A program made the translations under genes and the position numbers. This document shows, in pieces, positions 9,751 through 21,551 of a stretch of 64,000 nt of DNA (position 1 is the stretch's first letter; each line of letters begins with the position of its first letter). Source of the stretch: Gammaproteobacteria bacterium (GTDB lineage: Bacteria; Pseudomonadota; Gammaproteobacteria; Poriferisulfidales; GCA-002705445). Location of the stretch: NCBI GenBank assembly GCA_018674175.1, contig JABHAT010000029.1, positions 1 through 64,000 on the forward strand, given 5' to 3'. The notes beneath the pieces are model-generated. The model was not told the origin of the DNA, ran no database searches, and saw nothing but the letters and a program-made list of their open reading frames with translations.

Positions 9751-10439
9751 GCTGTAATTTTTTCTGCGTTAACTTCCTTGAATTCCCCGAGTTTCATATT
9801 CGCAATTGAGTATTTTCCATAATGTGTTCTGACAATTCTATTCACAACAAGATTTAAGCTTTCAAAAATTTTTCTAATTTCTCTATTCTTTCCTTCAGTA
9901 AGCTTCATAATAAACCAATTGTTCGTATTTAATTTTTTCTCCAAAGTTATTTCATCAACTTTGTGAGTTATACCATCAATTGTAATTCCGTCTTTAATTT
10001 TTTTTATATAGGAATTTTGCATATTCCCATACACCTTAACTTTGTATGTCCTACTAATTTTATTTTTTGGAAGCTCATAGTATCTTGCATAGTCACCGTT
10101 ATTAGTAAAAAGCAAAAGACCTTCTGTATTATAATCAAGTCTTCCAATACTTATTAGATGCTGTTTATTATCTGGCAATAGGTCATAAACAGTTTTTCTA
10201 TCTAATTCATCTTTTCTAGATGTTATGTAACCTTTTGGCTTATTTAATATATATAATTCAATTTCACTTTGACCGACAATATGAGTATTACCAATATAAA
10301 CTTCATCTTTTTCATCTACTTGATATGAAAAATCATTACATATAACGTTATTAATAATTACTTTATCATCCTTAATAATTTTTTCTGCTTCTCTTCTGGA
10401 GCAGTAACCTGCATGCGCTAAAAATTTTGATAATCTCAT
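9747..10439 (-). CDS. RsuA/RluB-family 23S/16S rRNA pseudouridine synthase
   Basis: S4 domain start, [27 protein letters not shown]. Confidence 0.92.
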   Translation of the reverse strand: MRLSKFLAHAGYCSRREAEKIIKDDKVIINNVICNDFSYQVDEKDEVYIGNTHIVGQSEIELYILNKPKGYITSRKDELDRKTVYDLLPDNKQHLISIGRLDYNTEGLLLFTNNGDYARYYELPKNKISRTYKVKVYGNMQNSYIKKIKDGITIDGITHKVDEITLEKKLNTNNWFIMKLTEGKNREIRKIFESLNLVVNRIVRTHYGKYSIANMKLGEFKEVNAEKITA

Positions 10440-11482
10440 TATGGGGCTGGATTAGGTTGGCTTAAATGTATAGATTCAATTTCACTAATAATTTCTTCAT
10501 CTAGAATTAAATCAATACTTTTTATATTTTCGTTGAGCTGAGATAAATTAGTTGCACCAATAATATTACTTGTAACAAAAGGCTGTTGATTTACAAAAGA
10601 TAAAGCTAATTGTGTTGGTGTAATATTATACTTTTTAGCTAACTCCACATATTTCAAAGTAGAATCTTTTGAATTTTTATTGCTATATCTATTAAATCTA
10701 TTCCATAAAGAAAGTCTAGAATCCTTTGGTTTATTGTTAATATATTTCCCAGTAAGGACACCAAAACCAAGCGGAGAATATGCTAATAATTTTATATTTT
10801 CCATTTCTGCGATTTCAGCCATATTAATTTCGTATGTTCTATTTAATAAACTGTATGGATTTTGGATGGTAACAATCTTTGAGAAAGATTTTTCTTTAGA
10901 TATCTCTAAAAATTTCATAGCACCCCAAGATGTATCATTAGATAATCCGATAGATCTAATTTTACCAGAGATTACTAAATTATTTAGTGCTTCATAGCTT
11001 TCATTTAAATTATCAATAATTTCATTTGCATTTTCTTTACTATATTTATAATTTAATTGTCCAAAATAATTTGTTTGTCTTTGCGGCCAATGAATTTGAT
11101 ATAAGTCTATATAGTCTGTATTTAATCTTTTTAAATTTTCTGATATAGCTTTTTCAATATTTCTTTTATCTATCTTAAGGGAGCTTCTGATATAAGAAAA
11201 ATCCGGAGCTGGCCCAGTAACTTTAGAAGCTATAATGACATCATCTCTATTGTTACGCTTTTTTAACCAGGAACCTATGTATTTTTCAGTTAAACCCTGA
11301 GTTTTAGAGTTAGGTGGTACTGGGTACATTTCTGCAGTATCAATAAAATTAACACCATGTTCTAGAGAAAAATCTAATTGCTCATGCGCCTCTTTTTCAG
11401 TATTTTGCTCGCCAAATGTCATGGTGCCTAAACAAATTTTACTAACCTCTATATTTGTATGTCCAAGCTTAGAATAAATCAT
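10439..11482 (-). CDS. Aldo/keto reductase (Tas-like)
   Basis: LGTMTFGEQNTEKEAHEQLD, FIDTAEMYPVPP, YIDLYQIHWP. Confidence 0.92.
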   Translation of the reverse strand: MIYSKLGHTNIEVSKICLGTMTFGEQNTEKEAHEQLDFSLEHGVNFIDTAEMYPVPPNSKTQGLTEKYIGSWLKKRNNRDDVIIASKVTGPAPDFSYIRSSLKIDKRNIEKAISENLKRLNTDYIDLYQIHWPQRQTNYFGQLNYKYSKENANEIIDNLNESYEALNNLVISGKIRSIGLSNDTSWGAMKFLEISKEKSFSKIVTIQNPYSLLNRTYEINMAEIAEMENIKLLAYSPLGFGVLTGKYINNKPKDSRLSLWNRFNRYSNKNSKDSTLKYVELAKKYNITPTQLALSFVNQQPFVTSNIIGATNLSQLNENIKSIDLILDEEIISEIESIHLSQPNPAP

Positions 11483-11491
11483 ATCAATTGA

Positions 11492-11710
11492 TTAAGTTTT
11501 AGTTTTTTTCTCGGGAGTTTTTTTAGCTTTGGTTTTAAAGTCAGTTTCATACCAGCCTGTGCCTTTTAATTTGAATCCAGCTGCGGTAACTAATTTTTTC
11601 AATTTATGTTCATTACATTTTGGGCATAATGTTAATTTGGCATCAGAAATCTTCTGAATAATATCAAATTGGTGGCCACAAGCTTCGCATTGATATTCAT
11701 ATATTGGCAT
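11492..11710 (-). CDS. FmdB-family zinc ribbon protein
   Basis: MPIYEYQCEACGHQFDIIQKISD with CxxC pairs. Confidence 0.93.
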   Translation of the reverse strand: MPIYEYQCEACGHQFDIIQKISDAKLTLCPKCNEHKLKKLVTAAGFKLKGTGWYETDFKTKAKKTPEKKTKT

Positions 11711-11755
11711 AATTTGTCCCTTTCAAAAAAAAAATAACAGTTTAATATTACTACT

Positions 11756-12172
11756 ATGATTACTAATCAAAAATACACTAGCAAAACATCTGTAGCTCTG
11801 ATGCTTTCAGGTCTCATACCATTTATCGTTGCAATTTATTATATGCAAACTTACGATTTTGAATATGGACTTGCAATGTTTGTTCATTATAGTGCAATTA
11901 TTTTATCATTTATAGGAGCAATTAGCTGGGGCAGGAATCAAGTTGAAAAATCAGCTAAGTTATTTTATTTAAGTGTAACTCCTTCTATAATTGCATTTTC
12001 AGCTTTCTTTTTTTCTTTTCCAGATAACCTATTCATTTTGGTAGTAGGTTATTTTATAGCATGGATTATAGATTTTTTTCTTCTAGTTAAGAATAAAGAA
12101 TTTTTTATGTATTTGATAATGCGCACCATAATTACAAGCAGCGTAATATATTTACACATATATTTAACATAA
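11756..12172 (+). CDS. DUF3429-type integral membrane protein
   Basis: Four-TM ORF; GLIPF, SFIGAISWG motifs typical of DUF3429. Confidence 0.75.
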   Translation: MITNQKYTSKTSVALMLSGLIPFIVAIYYMQTYDFEYGLAMFVHYSAIILSFIGAISWGRNQVEKSAKLFYLSVTPSIIAFSAFFFSFPDNLFILVVGYFIAWIIDFFLLVKNKEFFMYLIMRTIITSSVIYLHIYLT

Positions 12173-12184
12173 AAGTATAAAGTA

Positions 12185-12574
12185 TTATCTTTTGGAGAAT
12201 TGAACGTCTTTTCTTGCTTTACGAAGTCCAACTTTCTTTCTTTCAACTACTCTTGAATCTCGAGTAAGAAAACCATTCTTTTTAAGTAAAGGTCTAAGTG
12301 TGTCGTCGTATTTGAGAAGTGCTCTTGCTATACCAAGTTTAATTGCTCCTGCTTGACCAGATGAACCACCACCTTTGACGGTAATTCTTATATCAGTTTT
12401 GTCTGCAGTCTCAGTTAGTTTTAATGCTTGGTTTACAACCATTATATTTGTTTCACGGTCAAAATATTTATCTATTGGATCGGAATTAACTGTTATTTTA
12501 CCTGTGCCTTTAGTAAGGAATACTCTAGCTGTAGATTCTTTTCTTCTTCCTGTTGAGTAAAAAACATTATCCAT
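12185..12574 (-). CDS. rpsI: 30S ribosomal protein S9
   Basis: [13 protein letters not shown] ... C-terminal [14 protein letters not shown]. Confidence 0.98.
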   Translation of the reverse strand: MDNVFYSTGRRKESTARVFLTKGTGKITVNSDPIDKYFDRETNIMVVNQALKLTETADKTDIRITVKGGGSSGQAGAIKLGIARALLKYDDTLRPLLKKNGFLTRDSRVVERKKVGLRKARKDVQFSKR

Positions 12575-12575
12575 T

Positions 12576-13013
12576 TTATATTTCCTTAACTATTGGTTTC
12601 TGAGCATGATGATTATGTTCTGCACCTTTATAAACGTGTAGCTTCTTAATCATAGCGCTTCCTAATCTATTTTTTGGCATCATACCTTTTACAGCTTTTT
12701 CAATAATGCTTTCAGGTTTTTTCGCTTGAAGCTTAGCAAAATTAGTTGATTTTAAATTACCTATATAACCTGTGTGCCTGTGATACATTTTGTCTTCAAA
12801 TTTATTTCCTGTAACTCTAACTTTTTCGGCATTAATTACAACAACATGGTCACCTGTATCAACATGTGGTGTGTAGCATGGCTTTTTCTTTCCACGCAAC
12901 ATATCAGTGATTTCAGTAGAGAGACGACCTAGAACTTTGTCGGTAGCATCAATAACATACCAATCTCTTTCTACTGTCTCTTTTTTTGCACTAATTGTTG
13001 TTTTTGTCATCAT
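12576..13013 (-). CDS. rplM: 50S ribosomal protein L13
   Basis: [34 protein letters not shown]. Confidence 0.98.
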   Translation of the reverse strand: MMTKTTISAKKETVERDWYVIDATDKVLGRLSTEITDMLRGKKKPCYTPHVDTGDHVVVINAEKVRVTGNKFEDKMYHRHTGYIGNLKSTNFAKLQAKKPESIIEKAVKGMMPKNRLGSAMIKKLHVYKGAEHNHHAQKPIVKEI

Positions 13014-13070
13014 AATCTTAAACCCTTTGTAAGGATGTGAATAATACCTAAGAATTAGTATATATACAAC

Positions 13071-13751
13071 TTATAATGTGCTTAAAACCAGTAGTTGTTT
13101 GATTTTTTCTATATTTTCTGATATCTGTGACTGAATGTCATCTATGCTTCCAATTCCGTTAATTTCAACATAAGTAGTTAAAGACCCTGGTTTTGATATT
13201 GTTTTATAGAAATCTACTAATGGGTACGTTTGTTCATGATATATGCCCAATCTTTTCTTTACAGTCTCTTCATTATCATCTGGTCTTTGTATTAAGGGTT
13301 CACCCGTTTCGTCATCTATATTCTCTTGTTTTGGAGGGTTATGTTTAATATGGTATGTTCTTCCTGAAGCTGAATGAACTCGCCTACCACTCATTCTTTG
13401 GATAATCTCTTCATCATTAACAATGATTTCTATAACGCAATCAATCTCAACTCCTTTTTCTTTTAAAGAGTTAGCTTGATCTAAAGTTCTAGGGAAGCCG
13501 TCAAATAAATATCCATTGACACAATCTTTTTCCTTAATTCTATCCTTAACTAAATCTAGTATTAATTCATCAGGGACTAAATCTCCTTTCTCCATAAGAT
13601 CTTTAGCTTTTAAGCCTAATTCTGTCTTATTTGCTACTGCTGATCTCAACATGTCCCCAGTTGATATTTGCGGTATTTCTAAATATTTAGATATAAAATG
13701 AGCTTGCGTGCCTTTTCCAGCACCGGGTGCTCCTAGCAATATAATCTTCAT
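13071..13751 (-). CDS. adk: Adenylate kinase
   Basis: [34 protein letters not shown]. Confidence 0.98.
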   Translation of the reverse strand: MKIILLGAPGAGKGTQAHFISKYLEIPQISTGDMLRSAVANKTELGLKAKDLMEKGDLVPDELILDLVKDRIKEKDCVNGYLFDGFPRTLDQANSLKEKGVEIDCVIEIIVNDEEIIQRMSGRRVHSASGRTYHIKHNPPKQENIDDETGEPLIQRPDDNEETVKKRLGIYHEQTYPLVDFYKTISKPGSLTTYVEINGIGSIDDIQSQISENIEKIKQLLVLSTL

Positions 13752-13770
13752 GTGAAATCCTTAAAAAAAT

Positions 13771-13790
13771 TTATTATTATTATTATTATT
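13771..13790. repeat. (TTA)n trinucleotide microsatellite upstream of adk
   Basis: TTATTATTATTATTATTATT directly read. Confidence 0.9.
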
Positions 13791-13929
13791 TTAAAAATTA
13801 AATATAACCTTACATATAATAATTATCAAATAAGTAACTTGTATAAACCCATAAAAAACATTAACTGAGTTTACTCTCAACAGTATTTTACTATGCTAAA
13901 ATGTCACAATAATCAAAATAACAAATTAA

Positions 13930-15192
13930 TTGAATTTCATGGAAAATAAAAAGAAGAATGCATTTTACGCCCAATCCGGTGGTGTTACATCTGTAATTAA
14001 TGCTAGCGCAGCTGGCGTTATTGATAGCGCAAGAAAACATAAGAAGTATATTAATAAGCTTTATGCTGGGCAAAACGGAATTTTAGGCGCTTTAAATCAA
14101 GATTTAATAGATACATCATTCGAGAGTAAGTCTGACATAAAGAATCTCAAATATACGCCGGGTGGAATTTTTGGCTCCTGTAGGTATAAATTGCAAGATT
14201 ATAAAGAAAATGAAGCTGATTATGAAAAACTCTTAAAAGTGTTTAAAGCCCATAATATCGGTTATTTTTTTTATAATGGTGGCGGCGATTCTCAAGACAC
14301 CACAAATAAAATATCAGAATATTGTGTTAAAAAAGGCTTCGATATTAAATGTATTGGAATTCCAAAAACGGTTGATAATGACCTCCCTCTTACCGACTGC
14401 TCACCTGGTTTTGGCTCTGTTGCAAAGTACACCGCAATTTCAACTTTAGAAGCCGGACTAGACGTTAAGTCCATGTGTGCGACATCAACAAAAGTCTTTA
14501 TATTAGAAGTTATGGGGAGGCACGCAGGATGGATTGCAGCTTCATCTGCTCTTGCTAGTGAATCAAGGCAACACCCACCACATATTATTTTATTTCCAGA
14601 GATCGTATTTAATGAAAAATTATTTTTAAAAAATGTTAAAAATATTGTAGCAAAATTTGGATATTGTGTTGTTGTGACTTCCGAAGGAGTAAAAAATAAA
14701 CAAGGTAAATTTTTATCTGAAAGTGGTATCAAAGATGCATTTGGTCACGCTCAGCTAGGTGGTGTATCACCATATCTTTCAGATTTAATAAAAGCAAAAA
14801 ATGGTTATAAATGCCATTGGGCTGTTGCAGATTATCTTCAAAGATCTGCTAGGCACATAGCATCTAAAACTGATGTAGAGCAAGCATATGCACTAGGGTC
14901 TTATGCAGTGGACTTAGCAGTAAGCGGCAAAAATGCAGTTATGACGAGTATTAAAAGAACTTTAAATAAACCTTACAAATGGAAGCTATCAACAGTACCA
15001 CTTCACAAAGTTGCAAATGTGGAGAAGAAAATGCCAAAAAATTATATATCAGCAGACGGTTATCATATTACAAGTGCTTGCAGAAAATATATGGCGCCAT
15101 TAATAAATGGAGAAGACTGTCCAAAATACAAAAATGGTATCCCCTTATATACTTCTTTTAAAAATAAAAAAGTTAAAAAAATTAAATTATAA
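13930..15192 (+). CDS. 6-phosphofructokinase, probably PPi-dependent
   Basis: YNGGGDSQDT, GIPKTVDND, MGRHAGWIA motifs. Confidence 0.9.
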   Translation: MNFMENKKKNAFYAQSGGVTSVINASAAGVIDSARKHKKYINKLYAGQNGILGALNQDLIDTSFESKSDIKNLKYTPGGIFGSCRYKLQDYKENEADYEKLLKVFKAHNIGYFFYNGGGDSQDTTNKISEYCVKKGFDIKCIGIPKTVDNDLPLTDCSPGFGSVAKYTAISTLEAGLDVKSMCATSTKVFILEVMGRHAGWIAASSALASESRQHPPHIILFPEIVFNEKLFLKNVKNIVAKFGYCVVVTSEGVKNKQGKFLSESGIKDAFGHAQLGGVSPYLSDLIKAKNGYKCHWAVADYLQRSARHIASKTDVEQAYALGSYAVDLAVSGKNAVMTSIKRTLNKPYKWKLSTVPLHKVANVEKKMPKNYISADGYHITSACRKYMAPLINGEDCPKYKNGIPLYTSFKNKKVKKIKL

Positions 15193-15196
15193 ATAT

Positions 15197-15919
15197 ATGA
15201 AAGATCTTAAAAAAGACAATTTATATAAAAAAGATTTTCCCAGAAATCATAAATTTATTTTCGACAATAATGTTGCGGATGTATTTGAAGATATGGTTAA
15301 TAGATCAGTTCCAGGATATGAATTTTTGATCGAAAATATTGGAGTAATGGCAAAAAAATTCTACCAAAAAAATACAGTAATTTATGACCTGGGATCATCT
15401 TTGTGCGCATGTTCATTATCAATTTTAGAAAAGTTAAAAAATGTAGAAGTTCAGATATGTGCAGTAGACTCATCTCAACCGATGATAGATATATGTAAGA
15501 AAAATATAAATAGAAAAGAAATAAAATTTATACATTCTGATATTTTAGATATTGATATTAAAAACACTTCGATTGTCATTTTAAATTTAACTTTACAGTT
15601 TATTAGTCTAGAAAAAAGAACATATTTATTAGAAAAAATATTTTCTAAGCTTAATGAAAACGGAGTAATTATAATTACAGAAAAAATAAAAATAGATAAG
15701 GTATCTGATGATATATTCTTTAAAAACTTTCATGATTTTTTTAAAGAAAATAATGGTTATTCTAAAGAAGAAATTGATAGAAAAAAAATAGCGCTCTCAG
15801 AAACTATGATAATTGAAACTGAGAAAATACACGAAGATAGATTTAGAGATATTGGTTGTAAGAAATTTTATAAATGGTTTCAATGTTACAACTTTGTATC
15901 GTGGGTGCTAATAAAATAA
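15197..15919 (+). CDS. cmoA: Carboxy-SAM synthase CmoA
   Basis: DNVADVFEDMVNRSVPGYEFLIENIG, YDLGSSLCACSLSI; ATG at 15197 preferred to the track start at 15107 inside the PFK gene. Confidence 0.93.
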   Translation: MKDLKKDNLYKKDFPRNHKFIFDNNVADVFEDMVNRSVPGYEFLIENIGVMAKKFYQKNTVIYDLGSSLCACSLSILEKLKNVEVQICAVDSSQPMIDICKKNINRKEIKFIHSDILDIDIKNTSIVILNLTLQFISLEKRTYLLEKIFSKLNENGVIIITEKIKIDKVSDDIFFKNFHDFFKENNGYSKEEIDRKKIALSETMIIETEKIHEDRFRDIGCKKFYKWFQCYNFVSWVLIK

Positions 15920-16890
15920 ACATTCTCTCTTATTTAAAAAATAATAATTTTTATTCTAAGGATACTTTTAACGAATATAAATATTTATTTGATATGTTTT
16001 TAAAAAATGACAGCTTCAGTAAGCACGGGAATAAAGATAAATGGTTTGATATTTTAAAATCTCTTCCTAATTTAGATACTAAATATTTAGATTATTCGGG
16101 CAGCCAAATAGTTATTGGTAAGCCAGAAGAAATTAACATAGCAGAGAAGCAGATACTTGAAAATGAATTATTAAAATTATGTCCATGGCGCAAAGGCCCA
16201 TTCAATGTTTTTGGTTTAGAAATTGATTCAGAGTGGCGTTCAGAAAAAAAATGGGAAAGAATAAAAAATTATTTACCTAGTGCTAAAGGCTTGAGAATTG
16301 GCGACATAGGTTGTAGCAATGGTTATTATGCTTACAAATTGTTAGATTTGTCTCCAGAATTAATTATAGGTATGGATAAAACAGCATTATTTATAATTCA
16401 ATTTCTCTCAATCAAATATTATACAAAACAAATTCAGGAGTTATTGGTTATTCCGTGTTCCGCAGAAGAGTTTGGGCAAGAAAATTTTGATTTTGATCTG
16501 CTGCTATCTATGGGAATACTTTATCATTCAAAAAATCCCGAAAGTCATCTTGATGTATTAAAAAATCTTCTTAAGAAAAATGGTCATTTGGTTATAGAAA
16601 CTATTATCTCAATGACTGATTCAAACATTAATATTGATAGGGGTCAAAAGTATGCTGGAATGAAAAATATTGGCACCATATTCACCAAAAATCATTTAAT
16701 TAGTTTATTAAAAAAATACCAATTTAAAAATATTGAATGTGTTGATGAGACCTATACCACGACTGACGAGCAAAGAGCAACAAAATGGATGGAGGGCAAA
16801 AGCTTCAAAGATTTTTTATTACCAAATGGTGATACTATTGAGGGCTACCCCCCTGTATGTAGAGCTATATTTATAGCTCAAAAAAAGTGA
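15874..16890 (+). CDS. cmoB: tRNA U34 carboxymethyltransferase CmoB
   Basis: PWRKGPFNVFGLEIDSEWRSEKKWERI, IGDIGCSNGYYAYKL; follows cmoA. Confidence 0.95.
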   Translation: MVSMLQLCIVGANKINILSYLKNNNFYSKDTFNEYKYLFDMFLKNDSFSKHGNKDKWFDILKSLPNLDTKYLDYSGSQIVIGKPEEINIAEKQILENELLKLCPWRKGPFNVFGLEIDSEWRSEKKWERIKNYLPSAKGLRIGDIGCSNGYYAYKLLDLSPELIIGMDKTALFIIQFLSIKYYTKQIQELLVIPCSAEEFGQENFDFDLLLSMGILYHSKNPESHLDVLKNLLKKNGHLVIETIISMTDSNINIDRGQKYAGMKNIGTIFTKNHLISLLKKYQFKNIECVDETYTTTDEQRATKWMEGKSFKDFLLPNGDTIEGYPPVCRAIFIAQKK

Positions 16891-16934
16891 TTGTGATATT
16901 ATTTGTGAGATTATAAATTAAGCAAGGATAAATT

Positions 16935-18101
16935 ATGGTGGCTAAAGTATTTACTTCTGAATCAGTATCAGAAGGTCATCCAGATAAGTTATGCGATCAG
17001 GTTTCTGATGCAATATTAGATGCTACATTGACCCAAGATAAAAAGGCTAGAGTTGCTTGTGAAACCTTAGTTAAGTCTGAGGTAGGATCTTTGGGAGTAG
17101 TCGTATTAGGTGGTGAGATAACAACTTCTGCAAATATAAACTATGAAGATATCGTTAGAAAAACTATCAATGATATAGGTTACGACTCGAAAGAATTGGG
17201 TTTTGATTCTAAAACAGTAGAATTTATAAATAAAATTGGACTACAATCTCAGGACATAGCGCAAGGTGTAGATAGAGATAATGATGAGGAACAGGGTGCA
17301 GGAGATCAAGGACTGATGTTTGGTTATGCAAATAACGAAACAGATGTTTTAATGCCAGCCCCAATAACTTATTCACATAGATTAGTGCATAAACTTGCAG
17401 CACTAAGAAAAGCTAAAGATGTTGATTGGCTAAGACCTGATGCAAAAAGCCAGGTGACATTTAAATACGATTCTGGAAAAATCCATTCCATAGATACAAT
17501 AGTTATTTCCACGCAACACTCTCCAAGCGTTAGTCAAAAGGATATAAAAGAATATGTTTACGATAAAGTAATAAAAGAAGTTTTACCTTCAAACTACCTT
17601 ACTAAAGAAACTATAGTGCATGTAAATCCTACAGGTACTTTTGAAATAGGTGGCCCAGTTGGAGATTGTGGTCTTACTGGGAGAAAAATAATTGTTGATA
17701 CGTATGGTGGAATGGCCAGACATGGAGGCGGAGCTTTTTCTGGTAAAGATCCATCAAAAGTAGATAGATCAGCAGCATATGCTGCAAGATATGTAGCGAA
17801 AAATATTGTAGCTGCAGGATTAGCAGAAAAATGTGAGCTTCAAGTATCTTATGCTATTGGAGTGGCAAAACCGACATCTATAAGTATTGACACATTTGGG
17901 ACGTCGAATGTAGATGAGGCAAAAATTGTACATATTATTAATGAGGTTTTTGACTTGCGCCCATGGGGAATTATCAATATGCTTGACTTATTAAAACCAA
18001 TATATAGAGAGACTGCCTCGTACGGCCATTTTGGCAGAAGTGATTTAAATCTTTCTTGGGAAAAAACAGACCAAATTGAAAAAATAAAAAGTTTAATATA
18101 A
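16935..18101 (+). CDS. metK: S-adenosylmethionine synthetase
   Basis: [48 protein letters not shown]. Confidence 0.99.
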   Translation: MVAKVFTSESVSEGHPDKLCDQVSDAILDATLTQDKKARVACETLVKSEVGSLGVVVLGGEITTSANINYEDIVRKTINDIGYDSKELGFDSKTVEFINKIGLQSQDIAQGVDRDNDEEQGAGDQGLMFGYANNETDVLMPAPITYSHRLVHKLAALRKAKDVDWLRPDAKSQVTFKYDSGKIHSIDTIVISTQHSPSVSQKDIKEYVYDKVIKEVLPSNYLTKETIVHVNPTGTFEIGGPVGDCGLTGRKIIVDTYGGMARHGGGAFSGKDPSKVDRSAAYAARYVAKNIVAAGLAEKCELQVSYAIGVAKPTSISIDTFGTSNVDEAKIVHIINEVFDLRPWGIINMLDLLKPIYRETASYGHFGRSDLNLSWEKTDQIEKIKSLI

Positions 18102-18106
18102 GGAGC

Positions 18107-19423
18107 ATGATTATGAGTAAGGTAATAGCGAAAATTGGACCAGATTTTAAAGTGGCAGACATGTCTTTAGCAGCATGGGGTCATAAAGAAATGAGGATTG
18201 CTGAAACAGAAATGCCAGGCTTAATGTCTCTTAGAGAAAAATATGGAAAAGAGAAACCATTAGATGGGGCAAGAATTCTAGGTTGTTTACACATGACAAT
18301 TCAAACTGCTGTTCTTATGGATACTTTAATAGATCTTGGTGCAACTGTTAGATGGTCGTCTTGTAATATATATTCTACACAAGACCATGCAGCAGCAGCA
18401 ATGGCTGAAAAAGGTGTGCCAGTATTTGCTTGGAAAGGCGAAACTGAAGAAGAGTATTTATGGTGTATCGATCAAACAATTATTGGTGAGCCTTCATGGA
18501 AGCCAAATATGATTCTGGATGATGGAGGTGACTTAACATCTATCATGCATGAAAAATATCCTGAATTATTAAATGAAGTTAAGGGTTTATCGGAAGAAAC
18601 TACTACCGGCGTTCATAGACTATACGAAATGGTAAAAAAAGATGAGCTAAAAGTACCAGCATTTAATGTTAATGACTCAGTCACAAAGTCGAAATTTGAT
18701 AATCTATATGGATGTAGAGAGTCTTTGGTTGATGGAATAAAAAGAGCTACAGATGTAATGATATCTGGAAAGACAGCCCTAGTGTGTGGATTTGGTGATG
18801 TTGGTAAAGGTTCTGCTCAGTCTTTAAGAAATGCTGGTGCAATTGTATGGGTTACTGAGGTAGATCCTATATGTGCACTTCAGGCTGCTATGGAAGGATT
18901 TAAAGTTGTAACAATAGAGTCAGTTATATCTGAAGTCGATATCTTTGTTACAGCAACTGGTAATGCATCAGTCATTAATTACGATCATATGGTAGCTATG
19001 AAGGATCAAGCAATAGTATGTAACATTGGGCATTTTGATAATGAAATTGATGTGGATTCTATTAAAAAATGCAAATGGGATAATATAAAACCACAAGTTG
19101 ATCATATAGAATTTTCTGATGGAAAGAAAATAATATTACTAGCTGAAGGAAGATTAATTAATTTAGGTTGTGCAACTGGTCACCCAAGTTATGTAATGTC
19201 TGCTTCATTTACAAACCAAGTATTAGCTCAAATTGAGTTATGGAAAAATGCAAAAAACTATAAGAATCAAGTCTATGTTTTACCAAAAATTCTAGACGAA
19301 GAAGTTGCAAGATTACATTTAGATAAAGTAGGTGCAAAATTAACTAAATTGACAACAGATCAAGCCGACTATATTAGCGTAGATCAAAATGGGCCATATA
19401 AAAACGATACTTATAGATACTAA
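18107..19423 (+). CDS. ahcY: Adenosylhomocysteinase
   Basis: [27 protein letters not shown]-terminal KNDTYRY. Confidence 0.99.
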   Translation: MIMSKVIAKIGPDFKVADMSLAAWGHKEMRIAETEMPGLMSLREKYGKEKPLDGARILGCLHMTIQTAVLMDTLIDLGATVRWSSCNIYSTQDHAAAAMAEKGVPVFAWKGETEEEYLWCIDQTIIGEPSWKPNMILDDGGDLTSIMHEKYPELLNEVKGLSEETTTGVHRLYEMVKKDELKVPAFNVNDSVTKSKFDNLYGCRESLVDGIKRATDVMISGKTALVCGFGDVGKGSAQSLRNAGAIVWVTEVDPICALQAAMEGFKVVTIESVISEVDIFVTATGNASVINYDHMVAMKDQAIVCNIGHFDNEIDVDSIKKCKWDNIKPQVDHIEFSDGKKIILLAEGRLINLGCATGHPSYVMSASFTNQVLAQIELWKNAKNYKNQVYVLPKILDEEVARLHLDKVGAKLTKLTTDQADYISVDQNGPYKNDTYRY

Positions 19424-19430
19424 ATAAATA

Positions 19431-20168
19431 GTGCGTTTAATAAGACTATATACTGAGGAATCTCTAAATGTTGATTCATCAGTTTTCTTAATAAAAAACT
19501 CCTATCATTATTTGTCTAAAGTCCTGAGAGCAAAAGAAAATCAAACAATAGAATTATTTGATAATTCAGGATTTAGTTATTTTGGATATGTTAAAGGTAT
19601 AACTAATAAATCATATGAAATTTTTATAGAAAAAAAAATATTTCATGAAAAGAAAAATTCCAACATAGAGATAGCTTTTAGCGTATGTAAAAATCCTTGC
19701 TCTGATTTAATAGTTCAAAAATTAACAGAACTTGGTGTTGATTCAATACAGCCCATAATATCTAAAAATTCAATATTTAATCAAAAAAAAATAGATTCTG
19801 AAAAAAAATTGTCACATTGGAAAAATATATCTATTAGTAGTAGTGAGCAATCAGAAAGAAATTATCTACCAAATATAAAAAAAATTGTATCCTATCAGGA
19901 TTATGTTGAAAATTGCTCACATGATCAAAAAATTATTTTAGATACTAAATCACAAAAAATGTTACCAAGTATTTATGATAATTTAGCAAATTCATTATCA
20001 ATATTAGTTGGCCCAGAAGGTGACTTTACAGATGAAGAGTACTTGTATGCAAAACAATCAGATTTTTCATCTGCAAGCTTAGGTGATAACATTCTAAGAG
20101 TCGAAACAGCTGCTATATCAGCGTTTTCATATATTAAAATAATAAATAATAGTGATAATAATGAATAA
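19431..20168 (+). CDS. rsmE: 16S rRNA m3U1498 methyltransferase
   Basis: HYLSKVLRAK, LVGPEGDFTDEEY, SLGDNILRVETAAISA; GTG start. Confidence 0.95.
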   Translation: MRLIRLYTEESLNVDSSVFLIKNSYHYLSKVLRAKENQTIELFDNSGFSYFGYVKGITNKSYEIFIEKKIFHEKKNSNIEIAFSVCKNPCSDLIVQKLTELGVDSIQPIISKNSIFNQKKIDSEKKLSHWKNISISSSEQSERNYLPNIKKIVSYQDYVENCSHDQKIILDTKSQKMLPSIYDNLANSLSILVGPEGDFTDEEYLYAKQSDFSSASLGDNILRVETAAISAFSYIKIINNSDNNE

Positions 20169-21096
20169 AAAAGTACTAGTTATTATGGATCCTATAGAGT
20201 CTATAAATATAGAAAAAGATACAACATATCAATTAATGTTATCTGCTCAAAATATCGGACATGAATTATATTATTTAATGCCAGGAACTTTAGCAATAAG
20301 ATCTTTGGAACCAGTAGGTATGGCAGCAAGAATTAAAATAACTAAAGATAAAATTCCATTTTATAATCTATCTGATAAATCAGATTTTATACTTTCAGAT
20401 TTTGATTATATCTTAATGAGGCAAGATCCTCCTGTTGATAATAATTATATCTATAAAACTTATATTCTAGACTTAATAAAAAACTATGAATCTAAAGTTA
20501 TAAACACTGGACATTCATTGAGAAACTATAATGAAAAATTAATAATACTTAATTTCCCCGAACATATACCAGACACAATAGTTACTTCTGATAAAAAAAA
20601 TTTAGAAAATTTTAAAAAAAATCATAAAAAAATAATATTAAAACCACTAAATTTAATGGGTGGCAGGTCAATATATTTTATAGAAAATATAGACAAAAAT
20701 TTAAATGTTATATTTGAAGATATGACTAACCTTGGAAAAAATTATATTATTGCCCAAGAATATTTAGAAGATGTAAATAAAGGGGATAAAAGAATAATTG
20801 TTATAAACGGAAAAGTAATAAAGGAATCAGTAATAAGAGTTTCAAATAATGAAGATCACAGATCAAATATTGCATCGGGAGGATCTATCGAAAAGCACAT
20901 TCTAAACAAAGAAGAAATAAAAATTTGTGAAAATGTAGCTAAATTCTTAAAAGCAAAAAATATTTTTTTCGCTGGGATAGATATGATTGGTAATAAAATT
21001 ACAGAAATTAATATAACATCACCCACTTGTCTGGCAGAAATTAACAAATTTCATAATAAAGATATCGGTAAATTTTTTTGGGAACAACTCAAATGA
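20152..21096 (+). CDS. gshB: Glutathione synthetase
   Basis: DYILMRQDPPVDNNYIY, LKPLNLMGGRSI, EINITSPTCLAEI. Confidence 0.95.
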   Translation: MIIMNKKVLVIMDPIESINIEKDTTYQLMLSAQNIGHELYYLMPGTLAIRSLEPVGMAARIKITKDKIPFYNLSDKSDFILSDFDYILMRQDPPVDNNYIYKTYILDLIKNYESKVINTGHSLRNYNEKLIILNFPEHIPDTIVTSDKKNLENFKKNHKKIILKPLNLMGGRSIYFIENIDKNLNVIFEDMTNLGKNYIIAQEYLEDVNKGDKRIIVINGKVIKESVIRVSNNEDHRSNIASGGSIEKHILNKEEIKICENVAKFLKAKNIFFAGIDMIGNKITEINITSPTCLAEINKFHNKDIGKFFWEQLK

Positions 21097-21551
21097 ATTT
21101 GAAAAAAATTCTAGCTATAGATTTTGGAGTGAAGAGAATTGGTTTGGCTATAGGGGATTCTGAAAGCAGTATCGCAACACCTTTTAAAACAATAAAAAAT
21201 AATGGTTATGAAAATTGCTCAATCCAAATTGCTCAAATAGTAAAAGAGTGGAGAATAAATCTAATTGTACTTGGAAAACCTGAAATTTATTCGGATCAAG
21301 AGGTTAATAAGCAGATTGATAATTTTGGAAAAACCTTAAAAAAAAATCTAAATATTGACGTTATATTTTATAATGAGGATTATTCATCTAACTCCGCACA
21401 GGCTGAGTTAGCAATGCAAATGCAGGCCGGAAGAAAAAAGAAGGTGAATAAAGAAGAAATAGATAGAATTGCTGCAACATTAATACTACAATCTTATTTT
21501 GAAAATGAAATATTCAAAAGAGCAAACAAAAGAACTACTTCTAAAGATTGA
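21078..21551 (+). CDS. ruvX: Holliday junction resolvase-like RuvX/YqgF
   Basis: ILAIDFGVKRIGLAIGD; likely start at 21093. Confidence 0.92.
   Translation: MGTTQMNLKKILAIDFGVKRIGLAIGDSESSIATPFKTIKNNGYENCSIQIAQIVKEWRINLIVLGKPEIYSDQEVNKQIDNFGKTLKKNLNIDVIFYNEDYSSNSAQAELAMQMQAGRKKKVNKEEIDRIAATLILQSYFENEIFKRANKRTTSKD

Noticed and set aside
13771-13790. (TTA) repeat as a phase-variation tract for adk
   Set aside because: Located in the upstream non-coding region of an essential gene in AT-rich DNA; no evidence for switching.
14292-14732. 146 aa ORF antisense to the PFK gene
   Set aside because: Overlaps a well-supported CDS on the opposite strand; no recognisable motif, shadow ORF.
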